64,000 bases of DNA from Prinia subflava (GCF_021018805.1 NC_086266.1:7812001-7876000); one strand, 5' to 3'; counted from the first letter of the stretch, positions 36,401 through 46,345 are shown. A program made the numbers and translations. Notes: a model not told the origin generated them from the sequence alone.

Positions 36401-39400
36401 TCGGGAACATCCCCGGGCAGTTCTACCCCGCTCCGGGGGTGACCCTGCCCCCCTCGCCCCCCAACTCGCAGCCTGGCAGCCCCGAGAACCAACCCGAGCT
36501 CATCAACACCATCTCTCCCCCACCCTCCTATGAAGCCACTTTTGGACTGAAGCTGGTCCAGTCGTCCCAGATCCCCCCAGTTCCCAACGGCGTCGGGGGC
36601 CTCTCCCAGGGGCACCTCGTGATGCAGCCCCCCAAGTACAACCGGCGTAACAACCCCGAGCTGGAGAAGAGGAGGATCCACCACTGTGACTACCCAGGTG
36701 TGCTCCTCACTGGGGGAGTCTTGGCACCCCGAGGATGGGTGGGAGCCTCCAGGGAGGATAAGCTGAGCTCCTTTGGGGATGAAGCTGTGGATGGAGCCCC
36801 AGGGAAGTGGGAGGGAGTAGAAGAGGTTGATCCCACCAGCATGGTGTGGTTCCTGTTTTGTCCCCTTCCCTCTCCCTTTACACTCTGGCAAAAGCGACTC
36901 AGCAAGGTAGAGAGCTTCTGCAAAACCAGGGATGCTCCTGGGGATCTGCTCCTGGGAATTTGCTCCTCGGGGTCTGCTCCTGGGGATCTGCTCCTGGGGA
37001 TCTGCTCCTGAGCTGTGCCTTCGCTCTGGTCTTTTCCAACCCTGAGCAGCCACATGAGGCCACTCTGCCATTGCCACTGACCCTTCCTTTCCCTCTCTCT
37101 CACAGTGGGTGGAAAACCAGCAAGGAATTCCCACCAAGAGCATTGCTGGACTCTCTCTGAGAGTTCTGATCTTCCAAAGAGTCAATGAGCTGAATATCCC
37201 TGTGCCACCCTTCCGTGGCTCCATGTGCTGCAGCAGGAGCTGTGGAAGGGCAATCATGGAGTGCTTTGGGTTGGAAGGGATGTTTAAAGCCCATGTCATC
37301 CCACCCCCTGCCATGAGCAGGGACACCTTCCACTGTCCCAGTTAGCTCCAAGTCCTCAAGCTGGGGATCAGCCCAGAGCAGCTGGGGCTGGATCCCTGGA
37401 AGTGCCCAAGGCCAGGCTGGACAGGGCTTGGAGCACACTGGGATAGTGGAAGGTGTCCCTGCTCAGGGTGGGGATGAATGGGATGAGCTTTCCTCCCAAC
37501 CCAAACCAGCCTGGGATTCCAAGGCACACACTGGGGAAGCAAATCCCATTGAGAGATGCCAGTGAGAGCCACCTGAGGGCTTGGAGATGGCACTCCTGGA
37601 GCCAGGACACACCTCCCACTTCCTGGGCTGGTCCCCAGTGCTGACTAGTTGTGGATTAGCAGTTTTCCCGTGGGGGTGTGTGAATGAGGAAAGTCACTTC
37701 CTAACTGCCTCCTGTGAGATTTATGGACACTTTCCATGGCTTGGGAGTGGCTGGAGGTCAGCCCAGAGGCTCTGCCTGCTCCAGATCCTGTCTCCAGCCA
37801 TGATGCCAGGAAGAACAGGACAGGCTGAGAGAGATCTTTCTGTGCTTACACCTTCCCATTCTCTGGCATCCTGTGGATCAGGGACTTTCTGAGCCAGAAG
37901 CTGCCAGTGGTTGATGGCTTGTGCTGAATTTTTAACCTTCTGCTGGTCATGGTGAGGACATGAAAGGTGGAATTAGATCTGAGGCAGATTCTTTGTGTCT
38001 GACTGCTCAGAGGCTAACCCTGCAGGATTTGCACCAAGGCAAAACTGTTTTTAGCAGGATTTTGGTCTGTGGTGCAAAAAAAATATACCCCAATCTGTGC
38101 TGAATAAATTCTGGGTCAGTACGTGCAGAGGTGGAGCAGGGATCCATGTGATCCATCCCTCAAAGGATCAGCTGGAGGTGACTCCAGTCAGGAATAATCG
38201 TGAGGAATTCTGCCCAACCTGATCTGTGTGGGGAAGTGAAGGGGGCTTGGAGACTTCACACCTGGAACCAGATGAACATGGGAGACCTTTGTAAAGGCCT
38301 CATCCAGAACCTAGAGAGGCTCCAGGAGAGCTGCAGAGGGACTGGGGACAAGGGATGGAGGGACGGGACACAGGGAATGGCTCCCACTGCCAGAGGGCAG
38401 GGCTGGATGGGAGATTGGGCAGGAATTGTTCCCTGGCAGGGTGGGCAGGCCCTGGCACAGGGTGCCCAGAGCAGCTGTGGCTGCCCCTGGATCCCTGGCA
38501 GTGTCCAAGGCCAGGCTGGACACTGGGGCTGGAGCAGCCTGGGACAGTGGGAGGTGTCCCTGCCCATGGCAGGGGTGGAATGAGAAGAACTTTGAGGTCC
38601 CTTCCAACCCAAACCATTCTATGATTCCGTGATCTCTCTCCCAAATGTGAGGGGCTGCCAAAGCCTGAGAGCACCAGCAGCAAAACTGAACCACCCCTTG
38701 TCCCTCCTGCCAAAGAGGGGAAAAGCAGCTCCTGCCCCATCTGAGCAGGACAGGATCAAGGGCTGATCCTGGGCAAGAGGCTCCTTTGGGCTGGGTGGAA
38801 ACACTGGGACGAAAAATGTCCCCGTGTTGCTTGTGTAGGTCATAAAAATTCAAATTCATATTTGAATATCCTCATCAAAACACAAAGTGGCAGGGCCAGA
38901 AAGGGCAGCAGAGGCTTCCTTAAGCTTTATCCAACTGAAACTTCAGAGGAATTAAACCTGACTCATTCCTGAGACACCTGCTGTTGGAACTTTCCCCAGT
39001 CATGGTGTCTCTGTTCAACCCTGTCTTTGATGAAACCTGTTCATACTGATCTTGTGAAAACGCTTCCCTCTGGCTCTGTTCTGGGACCTGGAAGCCAAGC
39101 TGTGGCTGTCCCTGGCTGCTTCCTGGAACATTTGTACCCTGTCTGCTGGGCTAGGACTGTTACAAAACCCAGCCTTGCAAAGTGATATCAGCTATGACTG
39201 GAACCCAGAGAGGCAAAGGGCACCACAGAGCCAGAAATTGGGGGGAATTGAATCTTTTCATCCTGGTGGTGGAAGGGGGGGTTTGAACCTCTGTGCTTGA
39301 CTGTCCCCACCCTAATTCCCAGCACAATTCCCATGGGTGGCAGGAGAAGGTGTTCAGATCTCTCTGCCTAAGAGTAAATGCTCTTCAGTTAATGCTGAGC

Positions 39401-42400
39401 CCAAGCCAGGCTTATTTGCATGGCCCAGCCCTGTCCCCCCCTCAAATATCAGAGTTTGTTTGAGCAAGGGCCCCTTTCTCACAGGGAAATTGTGCTTTTT
39501 TCTGTCCTTGCAGGTTGCTCAAAGGTTTACACCAAGAGCTCCCATCTGAAGGCACATCAGAGGACTCACACAGGTAAGAGCAGCTCCAGGAAATGCTGCC
39601 AGCCTCAGGTACCAACCCCCCTAAAAAGGGCAAGGATAGGTGGGATATTGGGCAGGAATTGTTTCCTGTGAGGGAGGTGAAGCCCTGGCACAGGGTGCCC
39701 AGAGCAGCTGTGGCTGCCCCTGGATCCCTGGCAGTGCCCAAGGCCAGGCTGGACACTGGGATAGTGGAAGTTACCGAGGTGCAAGATGAGCTTTAAGGTC
39801 CCTGCCAACGTGATCTGTTCTTTGATTCTTTGATTTTTTTGTCACTCTGAGCTCTTCCCTTGATATGTCCCAAATCCTACCCGGGGCTGATCCTGCTGAT
39901 CCTACAGGAAGGTTGTGTGGGGCCTGTGTTGCATGTTTAGGATCTCTGAGGAGACGAGGGCATCTCCTTTGTGTCAAACCCACCCCACCAGGGCTCCTAA
40001 GGAGAGGGAGGAACCCCTCGTGTCCCACTGTGTCCCACTCCCTCTGAACCCACACAGGGAAGGGCTCCCAGTCCATTCAGGGATGGGCTGTACCCTCCTT
40101 CCCAAGGGTGCCACGGTGCAAAGAGGGAGCCCAGCTGGGAGCAGCTCCCAGCACAGCTCCCCTGGGCTGATCCAGCTCCGTGACACTCTGCATTCAAGCC
40201 CCGGCGCCCTCATTAAGGCATTTATTATACCTGAAATGTTATCAGATCCCCAGGTAGTCCAGGAACCATCAGTGCCCTCATAAATCTCTTTTATAGGAGG
40301 GCTGATCTTTACTGAGAGCAATTAAGCTGGGCCCAGAGTTCACTTCTCTTTTTTATGAACAACGACCAAACCCCATTCTGTGGCTGGGAATTGGTTCTTG
40401 CTCTTGGCTCTGTTCCTTTCTCCTCTTATCAGCCCTTCAAACAAAGAATTTCACTTTGTGCGTGAGCCACGACGTTTCTTTGGCGGGGACTGGGGAGGAG
40501 GGGGCTGGAAAACATCACGGAAGGGATAGAAAAAAGGGAACAGGAAGGATGTTGTCCCAGAGCTGGGTGCTGATAGGGATTTATCACAGTCTGGGATCAG
40601 GGCTTTAAAATTAAATTAAATTAAATTAAATTAAATATCTCTTGTCCCTTCTGTGCCCAGGACAGGGTCCATGAGTTGGGTGCCTCCTTACCTATCACAT
40701 ACAAAGATGTACCCAGGAAAACTTGGATGGGTTTGAAATCCAAGAAAACTCCAGTAGTTTTTCCAGGTTTCCCAGTAATCAGGCAGGAAATCCAAGTGGC
40801 TTTGCCTCCTTCCCTTCCCTTGCCTGTTAGAGGGAAGGGTGGAGAAGTGAGGAAGGACATGAGCTGGGGGGTCAGGAGAACTGGTGGTGGTGAGCAAAAA
40901 GCAGGGAATCCAATCCAGAACCAGGATCTCTGCATCCAATGGTTTTAAGCCTCGTGTTTTGTTTTGGAGGCCTTGCTGAGGTCATCACCAGAGATCTCAT
41001 AGTGACACCAGAGCTGAAAGAGCAAGGACTCACCCCAAATCCTGCCTCAGCTCCATCACCCCAAGGGTTAAAAGTGTCCCTTCTCCCATTCCCTGCCTGA
41101 GAGTCCATGGTCTGGGAGCTCTTTCCTTGTGGTTTCCCGTTGCCATGGGGCGGGTGTTTTCCTCTCCCGCAGCCACCGTTCATTTCCTGGGTGCCATTGT
41201 GAGGTTAAACATAAACCCCCGGGGCCGGGAATGCCACCCTGGATCCTTTGTTTGAGCCCGCCCTGCCGTGCTGTCCTGGGAGAGGCAGCCAGCTCCTGGG
41301 ACAATGGGAAACCTGGGACAATGGGAAACCTTGGGATTCTGTCCTGGACATCAACCTGGCATTGTTTGAAAGCAGAGGGCTTCAGTGGGGTTGACCCAGC
41401 CAGGTGACCTGGAGGGGACAATGTCTGGCCTGCAAGGGGCAAATCCTGCCTTTGGGAAAATCCTACCTTGTCTTGGCGTGTCCCAAGTCCCATAAAACCC
41501 CCACCAACTCCTTGTAAATCCTCTGCAAGTGCTGTGTTTGCCTGAGCCATAAAAATCCCCCTCCCTTTCCCACAGAGCAGCATCCAGGGGTTTTTGGAGG
41601 AGCAGTGTGTGCTCGTGCTGCTCTGCCTCCTCCAGGTTCATGTATCCATGGGATTGTGTTTTATCCACTGTTTTATCCACTATCCAGCCTTGCTGTGGCT
41701 GATTTCACTTCCCTGGCCAAACGGGGCATTCCCAGCCCTGGAATTATTCAAGGCCAAGCTGGACAGGACGTGGATCTAGTGGAAGGTGGAATGCGGTCTA
41801 GTGGAACCTGGTCTGAAGAAGATGGGCTTTGAAGTCCCTCCCAAGCCAAGGCATTCCAGGATTCCCTTGCTCTGTGGAGCAGTCTGTACAAGGAAGGGCT
41901 CCCTGGGAGGCATGGAGAGGAAGGAATCCCTAGAAGTTGATGTAGGAATCCCTGGAAGTTGGTGGAACCTGATCTGGGCATGGTGGAACACGAAGGGCCT
42001 TAAGGTCCTTTCCAAGCCGAGCTGTTCCAGGATTCCCTGGTTCCATGCAGTATCCTGTGGGAGGAAGGGCTCCCTGGAAGCATGGGAAGGTCTCCCTGGA
42101 AGCCTGGGGAGGAAGGAATCCCTGGAAGCACGGCAGGGTAGGGCAGGGCACACATGCCTGTGCACGCGTGCTGGTGCGGACGTGCGCTCCCGCTGCGCCG
42201 CTGCGCCCGTCAGTTGGCCCCGGAACGGGTAAATATTTGAGGTCGGGAATGTCAGCACATTCCCTGAACTCTGCCTGCTTGTTCAGGCTGTTAAGAGCAG
42301 CACTAATATTTGAGAGCACCACGCCCTGCGTGGGGACAGGGCTGCAGCCAGGGTTCAGCCCCGTGGCCTGGCTGGAAGCGGCCGCGGGCTTTTCCAGCCC

Positions 42401-43446
42401 CGTTCCCAGCTGGCTGGGAAGGCGCCTGGTTGAATGGATTTCAGTTGGGAATGGGTGTGTCTGGGAGGGAGGGGGAGAGGGCACGGGGATGACATCACCT
42501 GAACGCTCCCAGGGAAACACAATGCGTTGTGTACAGAGCTGCTGGTGGGGGAGCTTGGAGGTGTGGAGCGTTAGGTCATGGAATCCTGGAATGGCTGGGC
42601 TTTGGGAGGGGTCTTTAAAGGCTGTCTGATCCTTTAACGATGCCTTCCAGCAGACCAGGTTGCTCCAAACCCCATCCACCCTGGTCTTGAGCACTTCCAG
42701 GTGAAGCCACCCACATTGGAAGGCAGTTTAAAAAAATTTCGATTTTTCAGATTGAAATTTAGATTTAGAGCCCTGTCTTCCTCCTGGTGCCTCCCACCAC
42801 TCATACCTTCCTTAAGAATTTTTGGCTTTTTATTTAAAAAACCCCACCTAATTCACAAGTTGTTTTTAGCCTTTAGCATTTAGAAATGCTCCAAAACCCA
42901 ACAGGAACTCGAAGAGCACTAGAAGGCAAAGTGGAAGGGGGTGAAGAGGGGCAGGACCTGGTTGGTGCAGCTCAATCCCTGGGTGGTTCTGGGCTGACTG
43001 TGTCCTCTGGAGAGCCCTGGCAGTGCCAAGGAAATTGGGAGTCTCCCAGAGGCTTGGGGGTGTTTTTGGGAGGTTGGGTAGGGATGAAGTGGGACAAGAG
43101 CTGTGTGGTGCAGCTCGGTCCATGGTGGATTGAGTGTCTATGTGCACACTGGGGAGCCCTGGCAGTGCCACGGAAGGTGGGCACCTCCAGAGGCCCGGGG
43201 GTGTTTTGGGGGCTGGGTGTGAGGTGTTTCTGTGTGGGAGGTGTGACCTGTGGCTGTCCCTGGGCAGGTGAGAAGCCCTACAAGTGCACGTGGGACGGCT
43301 GCGACTGGCGCTTCGCCCGCTCGGACGAGCTCACCCGGCACTACCGCAAGCACACGGGCGCCAAGCCCTTCAAGTGCCCGGCGTGCGGCCGCTGCTTCTC
43401 CCGCTCCGACCACCTGGCCCTGCACATGAAGAGGCACCAGAACTAG
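21324..43446 (+). CDS. KLF5L: KLF5-like Krueppel-like factor (second vertebrate KLF5 paralogue)
   Basis: Exons 21324-21467, 35800-36697, 39514-39573 and 43268-43446 give 426 residues; adding the optional exon 32408-32455 gives 442. Human KLF5 has about 457. The N-terminus carries LAPLKPV, as in KLF5 FAQLKPV, and [13 protein letters not shown] across exon 1/3, as in KLF5 DLVQTRCEMEKYL. Also visible are [29 protein letters not shown]-type IKTE (123-126) and IKQE (165-168), a PPSPP...GSP phosphodegron-like block (265-276), PPPSY (288-292) for WW-domain ligases, then fingers at about 344-366, 374-396 and 404-424. It ends HMKRHQN like KLF5. It is a nuclear activator binding GC/CACCC boxes by family. 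Divergence from KLF5 throughout the activation domain and the KLF8 neighbour indicate the KLF5-like ohnologue, not KLF5 itself. Confidence 0.9.
22140..22170 (+). promoter_or_regulatory. YY1-type motif in GC-rich intron start
   Basis: GCGCCATTTTAG near 22150 matches the YY1 consensus (GCCATTTT) in a GC-rich stretch downstream of exon 1. Role inferred only. Confidence 0.25.
25395..25960 (+). promoter_or_regulatory. CpG-rich intronic block with SOX-type palindrome
   Basis: A 560-base CpG-containing island inside intron 1 without repeats. It contains a perfect palindrome at 25555-25575 (arms CTTTGTCCCG / CGGGACAAAG around one G). Its right ACAAAG half then pairs with ATTGTT at 25580-25585 across four bases, an arrangement like paired SOX sites. 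It could be an enhancer or an internal promoter; no coding exon is supported. Confidence 0.45.
25990..26160 (+). promoter_or_regulatory. Candidate intronic enhancer with forkhead and TCF/LEF sites
   Basis: Forkhead-type TGTTTGC/TGTTTAC occurs at 25994-26000, 26072-26078 and 26140-26146, the last followed after three bases by ATCAAAG (26150-26156), a TCF/LEF core. A CCAAT-type ATTGG lies near 26016. No repeat explains the block. Confidence 0.4.
27160..27203 (+). repeat. CR1 3'-tail fragment
   Basis: Only the terminal 'gttgaggtcctttcaaccca' followed by 'aaccattccataattcc' remains. Confidence 0.75.
28984..29056 (+). repeat. CR1 3'-tail fragment
   Basis: 'cttggacttgatcacctta' and 'ggtgttttccaacccaaata' mark the 3' end of another CR1 subfamily. 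Confidence 0.75.
29265..29440 (+). promoter_or_regulatory. AT-rich candidate regulatory element in intron 1
   Basis: A non-repetitive AT-rich island between GC-rich flanks. It holds 'caaatatttac' (forkhead-like, about 29341-29351), two AGGTCA-type half sites ('ccaggtcaat', 'ccaggtcggt') and 'tataaatacaggctatttat'. Candidate only. Confidence 0.3.
29688..30250 (-). repeat. CR1 LINE 3'-end fragment, long copy
   Basis: Reverse-orientation copy from 'tcccactgtcccagactgct' through 'ctctggcagtgggagcca' to 'ctggctccagccc', and probably on through 'gccccagggctggatgct'. The right boundary is approximate. Confidence 0.85.
30465..30680 (+). promoter_or_regulatory. Non-repetitive intronic block, candidate regulatory element
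   Basis: Contains 'atttatcacctgcagatta' (E-box CACCTG plus homeobox-type ATTA), 'gtttaatcaagg', 'gtggttaatccggg' and 'gctgataacgg', without CR1 similarity. Weak evidence. Confidence 0.25.
31168..31363 (+). repeat. CR1 LINE 3'-end fragment
   Basis: Sense copy: 'tgggacattgggaaggaatt', then 'gccctggcacaggtgcccag', ending 'caaaccattgtgggattctg'. Confidence 0.88.
32225..32340 (+). repeat. Short 'gggaggctctg' repeat just before the cassette exon
   Basis: About six loose copies of 'ctgggagggc/ctgggaggct' within 32270-32320. Local slippage-prone sequence ends 70 bases before the acceptor at 32407. Confidence 0.6.
32408..32455 (+). CDS. KLF5L: Candidate 48-nt cassette exon of KLF5L
   Basis: A branch-point-like CACTAACC lies 24 bases before the acceptor CCTCCCACAG, and the donor is the strong CTGGAG|GTGAGT. 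The 48 bases are open in phase 0 and encode [16 protein letters not shown], exactly compatible with exons 1 and 3. Skipping it restores the KLF5 alignment [13 protein letters not shown], so it would be optional. It also holds its own ATGs and could be the end of an alternative first exon. No transcript evidence is available here. Confidence 0.5.
32770..33158 (-). repeat. CR1 LINE fragment of an older subfamily
   Basis: Reverse copy with 'aggatcacagaattgtttaa', 'accatcaagtccaaccattc', 'cccagcactgccgaggccac' and 'cctgagcctccttttctcta', the classic avian CR1 3' region. It differs from the other copies in the window. Confidence 0.9.
34085..34277 (+). repeat. CR1 LINE 3'-end fragment
   Basis: Sense copy: 'gttagggtggatatcaggga', 'gttggactggatgatccttt', 'ccaacttgggatattcca'. 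Confidence 0.8.
34386..34456 (+). repeat. CR1 3'-tail fragment
   Basis: 'catggttggactcgatgacc' followed by 'ttagaggtctttcc' and a degraded 'attccctgattct' tail. Confidence 0.75.
35800..36697 (+). CDS. KLF5L: KLF5L main exon: activation domain and start of finger 1
   Basis: Acceptor TCTCGCCGCAG before 35800; donor GTGTGC at 36698. It carries both SUMO-type sites, the PPSPP/GSP degron-like block, [13 protein letters not shown], and the pre-finger basic region [21 protein letters not shown]. It ends one base into the glycine of CDYPGC, the same splice point as in the KLF family. The 521-codon frame on the opposite strand is a shadow of this GC-rich exon. Confidence 0.96.
36930..37012 (+). repeat. 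12-bp-based minisatellite
   Basis: About six copies of 'ctcctggggatctg' in variants, just inside the intron. Confidence 0.85.
37250..37352 (-). repeat. CR1 3'-end fragment, left arm of an inverted pair
   Basis: Reverse copy: 'atcatggagtgctttgggtt', then 'gacaccttccactgtccca'. It faces the copy at 37372-37522. Confidence 0.85.
37372..37522 (+). repeat. CR1 3'-end fragment, right arm of an inverted pair
   Basis: Sense copy: 'ggaagtgcccaaggccaggc', 'gggatagtggaaggtgtccc', then 'gatgagctttcctcccaacc'. Only about 20 bases separate it from the left arm. Confidence 0.85.
38312..38633 (+). repeat. CR1 LINE 3'-end fragment
   Basis: Sense copy from 'gagaggctccaggagagctg' to the canonical tail 'accattctatgattccgtga'. 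This is one of the best-preserved CR1 tails in the window. Confidence 0.92.
39514..39573 (+). CDS. KLF5L: KLF5L finger-1 exon
   Basis: Acceptor GTCCTTGCAG before 39514; donor GTAAGA at 39574. Its 60 bases encode [19 protein letters not shown] with split glycine codons at both ends, the usual KLF exon. Confidence 0.96.
39630..39834 (+). repeat. CR1 LINE 3'-end fragment
   Basis: Sense copy: 'gatattgggcaggaattgtt', 'gccctggcacagggtgccca', tail 'tgatctgttctttgattctt'. Confidence 0.9.
40200..40480 (+). promoter_or_regulatory. AT-rich candidate regulatory block in the last KLF5L intron
   Basis: Non-repetitive block containing 'gaaatgttatcagatcccc' (GATA core), 'gagagcaattaagctgggc' (homeobox core), 'cttttttatgaacaac' and 'tcaaacaaagaatttcac'. 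Function inferred from composition and site density only. Confidence 0.3.
40605..40637 (+). repeat. (AATTA)n microsatellite
   Basis: Six copies of the pentamer AATTA/TTAAA. Confidence 0.9.
41728..42135 (+). repeat. CR1 3'-end fragments with tandem rearrangement
   Basis: A CR1 tail ('aaggccaagctggacaggac' to 'cattccaggattcc') is followed by two partial copies of its terminal part ('cctttccaagccgagctgtt') and repeated 'aaggaatccctggaag' phrases. It appears to have been rearranged after insertion. Confidence 0.65.
42574..42716 (-). repeat. CR1 LINE 3'-end fragment
   Basis: Reverse copy: 'tcatggaatcctggaatggc', 'caggttgctccaaaccccat', 'ccaccctggtcttgagcac'. Confidence 0.85.
43268..43446 (+). 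CDS. KLF5L: KLF5L terminal exon with zinc fingers 2 and 3
   Basis: Acceptor CCCTGGGCAG before 43268. It encodes [20 protein letters not shown] and onward, finger 3 [20 protein letters not shown], then HQN and TAG at 43444-43446. Finger 2 and the C-terminal HMKRHQN are KLF5-type; KLF8 instead ends RRRHVMM. Confidence 0.97.
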
Positions 43447-43849
43447 GAGCCGCCGCCCTTCCTGCCTGTCCGAGAGCAGCTCAAAGCCTTCCCTCCTCCC
43501 CGGGAAGAGCCTGTACATAGGAACGACCCCGCGCCACCATCGACCGGGGCGGCAGGAGAGCCCCTGCCAGCCTGGCCCCGTCTGTGGTTTCACAAGAGAC
43601 TGAAACCCACCCAGCTCATTTCAAACGAGCCCTGGTCACAGACTGATCTCCTGACAAGGCTCCTGGTGACAGCGGGGCCATGGAGCTTGGATTCCCAAGG
43701 GCTTTCTTCTGGCAATCCTGCTATTTATTTGTCACTCAGGAGCGACTTAGTGTCTCAAGGTATTTTTGGGATGGGTTTTGCCTCTCTGCTGAGGCCCAGG
43801 AGGATGTGACAGCTTGGCTGTGACAGATCTCACTTGGAGACTCTTGGAC

Positions 43850-44226
43850 ACTCCCATGGCATAGCCATGGATGTGACACTGTGTGACCATGGACATGGCA
43901 CCTTGTCCCATGGTGTGACCATGGATGCAGCACTGGTGCCATGGAGTGACCATGGCTATGCCACCTGTCCCATGGCATGGCCATGGATATGGCACTGTCC
44001 CTCATGGTGTGACCATGGATGTGGCACTGTCCCCCATGGTGTGACCATGGATGTGGCACCTGTTCCATGGTGTGACCATGGATGTGGCACTGTCCTCATG
44101 GTGTGACCATGGATATGGCACCTGTGCCATGGTGTGACCATGGATGTGGCACTGTCCTCATGGTGTGACCATGGATGTGGCACTGTCCCCCACGGTGTGA
44201 CCATGGATGTGGCACCCGTGCCGTGT
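43850..44226 (+). repeat. 31-bp minisatellite of tandem hairpins in the KLF5L 3'UTR
   Basis: About eleven units contain 'catggtgtgaccatgg' plus 'atgtggcactgtcc'. The core CCATGGTGTGACCATGG is a 7-bp inverted repeat around GTG, so each transcribed unit can fold into a stem with a 3-nt loop. Clear cores occur from 43908 to 44206 at 30-33-base spacing. Confidence 0.88.
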
Positions 44227-44860
44227 CAGAGCAGGAGCTGTGCCCAGGGCTGTCGGGGGTGACAATCCCCATCTCTGTGGGGGCATAGAAGAACAGACCT
44301 GTGACAGACTCACCCTTCAGACAAGGGGCAGCACAGAAGCAGGTGACAAAACGTCACTGAGCCCATTCCTGGCAGCCAACTTGGGACTGTGAACACCTGC
44401 CTGGCCTGGCCAGGTTTTTATGGTTGTGTCCTTAGCATTTCTGCTTCCAAGAGGAATTTGGACTTCAGGTGTGTCTGGGAGGACCAGCGTGGGTTTGAAA
44501 CCAAACAGGGACAGCAAAAGAGCCACTGCTGAAGGTCTGGTGTCCCAGAATCCACCAGTGGTGCCCTTCTCCAAAATCCTCCCGCAAGGACTCGGTGGCT
44601 GCTGGTGCCACCGGGCTTGTGCTGTTGCCATTCCATAAGATGGGGAAAAAAAAAGGGAAAAAAGCATCTTGGAAACAAATTCTAATGAATCCTGCTGTTC
44701 AGAGTGGAATCACGTGACTACCTCACAGGTTCACCACCTCTGGCTCCCTAGGCTCCTTCCCCCCGTCCTGTGGGATGCACATCCCCGTTCTCCAAAGCCT
44801 TCCAGGGGTTAAATTTGGGCACAACAAGAGCCAGTTCCAAGACCAGCTGTGAGAGTTATA

Positions 44861-44866
44861 AATAAA
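44861..44866 (+). terminator. Proximal polyadenylation signal candidate of KLF5L
   Basis: AATAAA within 'gttataaataaatcagg'. Use would give a 1.4 kb 3'UTR. Confidence 0.45.
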
Positions 44867-46319
44867 TCAGGACCAAATAATGGGCCTGCTGTGTCCAGCA
44901 GAGTATTGATTTGTTCCACACCCTCCTCCTCCTCTCTTGTTTTCCCTTGGATAAATTCAGGTGACGCACAGATTGATGTGTGGGATGAAGGCCACGCTGG
45001 ACCATGGCATGGTCAGGCTGGAATTTGGAGGTCACTCCTCTCTGCTGTTGCCAAAGCTGCTGCTGGGTTCCTGCCTGGCCTTTTCCTTGGATAAGCAGCA
45101 CCAATCCCATCGGTCTGTGTGACAGGAGAGGAGGGCAGGGAGGATTTGGGGTCCTTGGTGTGCTGTAGACTTCGGGATGGACGATGGCCCAGCTCTGTGG
45201 CGACTCTTCCCTGTGGCTCTTTGGCCAGGAGCCTCCTATGCCACCAGGGAGGGTGGGAATGGAGGAGGGAAAGGCCATGGAATTGTTGGATGATTTTCCC
45301 AACAGTGGGAACAGTTTTCCAGCCCTCAGCACCAACCTCCACACTCCAAGATGATTTTCTAGGGCGTCGCTTGTGGTTGAACCTCCCCAGTGCAGGAGCC
45401 AAACCACAAGGCACAGGGTCCCGTGTGTGTCACCATCAGCCCCACCCATGACCCTGTCAGAGGGGTCTCTTCACCCCCCTCTGCCTTTGGAGAAGGAAAC
45501 CTCCTCTTCCCATCCCTGATTCTCCTCTTTCCCCACCCTGTGATGCTGATGGAGCCCAAAACCAGTTTCCTAAAAACCAGTACAAAGCCAAATGGACCAA
45601 CAGGCAGCTTGAAATCCAAGGGGAATTGGACATAATTTTCCTGCTAATCTTGGGAATCCTTTTCCCTACAGCCTCTACTTGTCCTCCCCTGGACTCTGTG
45701 TAAATATATAAATATATATATATTGTTTTTTATTATTTGATAAGGGGCAGAAGTGTTTTAGCACCCACCCACTGCTCTGTATGCAAACTCCTCACATGCA
45801 AATGCTTCTCTATGCAACCATTTTTTTTGTTTTTAAAAATGAAAATCATGGCAAATCCTTGGCTTTTATTCCTTTATTTTTCTATGAACAGAGTGGACAG
45901 CTCTGGGTTTGTATTGGTGGCCGAGGGCAGCTGTTTTTGGGGAGAAATCCGGGGAAAGGGGAGTGGTGCTGATGGAGCCACGTGACACTTGTGACAAATG
46001 AAGGTGCCTCCATTCCCCAGTCCCCTGGGACGTTTTGGAAAAGCTTTGCAAGGAGTGGATCAAACGCTGGAATGTGGGTGCCTCACCTCTCTTTGATAAT
46101 GGGGAGAAAATCTCTGTAAATAGGCCAAAAGTGCTGTGTGACTTTGTGGGTTCTTCCAGGTGATCCTTTATTATCCAAGATGAACACAATTGGGAAGAAA
46201 TTGGGGCCTGGAAAATGTGTGGGGGAGGGAAGATTTCTTTTCCTGTGATGCTGTGTTTGTACAGAACCCCTCTCCCCCCACCGAATTCCCCAGGAATACT
46301 GATCCATCTCCTATTTTGT

Positions 46320-46325
46320 AATAAA
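46320..46325 (+). terminator. Distal polyadenylation signal candidate of KLF5L
   Basis: AATAAA in 'ttgtaataaaattttatc', followed after about 20 bases by a T/GT-rich 'cttctggttctttttgctcc' downstream element. Confidence 0.55.
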
Positions 46326-46345
46326 ATTTTATCACCTGCAGACCT

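Larger units (their letters stand above)
36698..39513 (+). other. KLF5L intron before the finger-1 exon
   Basis: 2.8 kb with a short minisatellite, an inverted CR1 pair and one further CR1 copy. 38.7-39.5 kb is non-repetitive but shows no recognisable exon. Confidence 0.6.
43447..46345 (+). other. KLF5L: KLF5L 3'UTR (inferred extent)
   Basis: The UTR probably runs to the AATAAA at 46320-46325, with an earlier AATAAA at 44861-44866. It includes an AU-rich 'ctatttatttgtc' near 43720, the hairpin array at 43.9-44.2 kb, and a 'tataaatatatatatattg' stretch at 45700-45723. A long AU-containing UTR suits an unstable KLF mRNA. Confidence 0.6.

Noticed and set aside
35761..37326. 521-codon open frame on the minus strand over the KLF5L main exon
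   Set aside because: It is a shadow of a GC-rich coding exon. The + strand encodes conserved KLF5-like sequence with proper splice sites, and the minus frame has no recognisable domain.
21324..43446. Calling the second KLF gene KLF5 itself
   Set aside because: The activation domain differs from KLF5 throughout, and the neighbourhood is that of KLF8, whereas KLF5 is expected beside KLF12.
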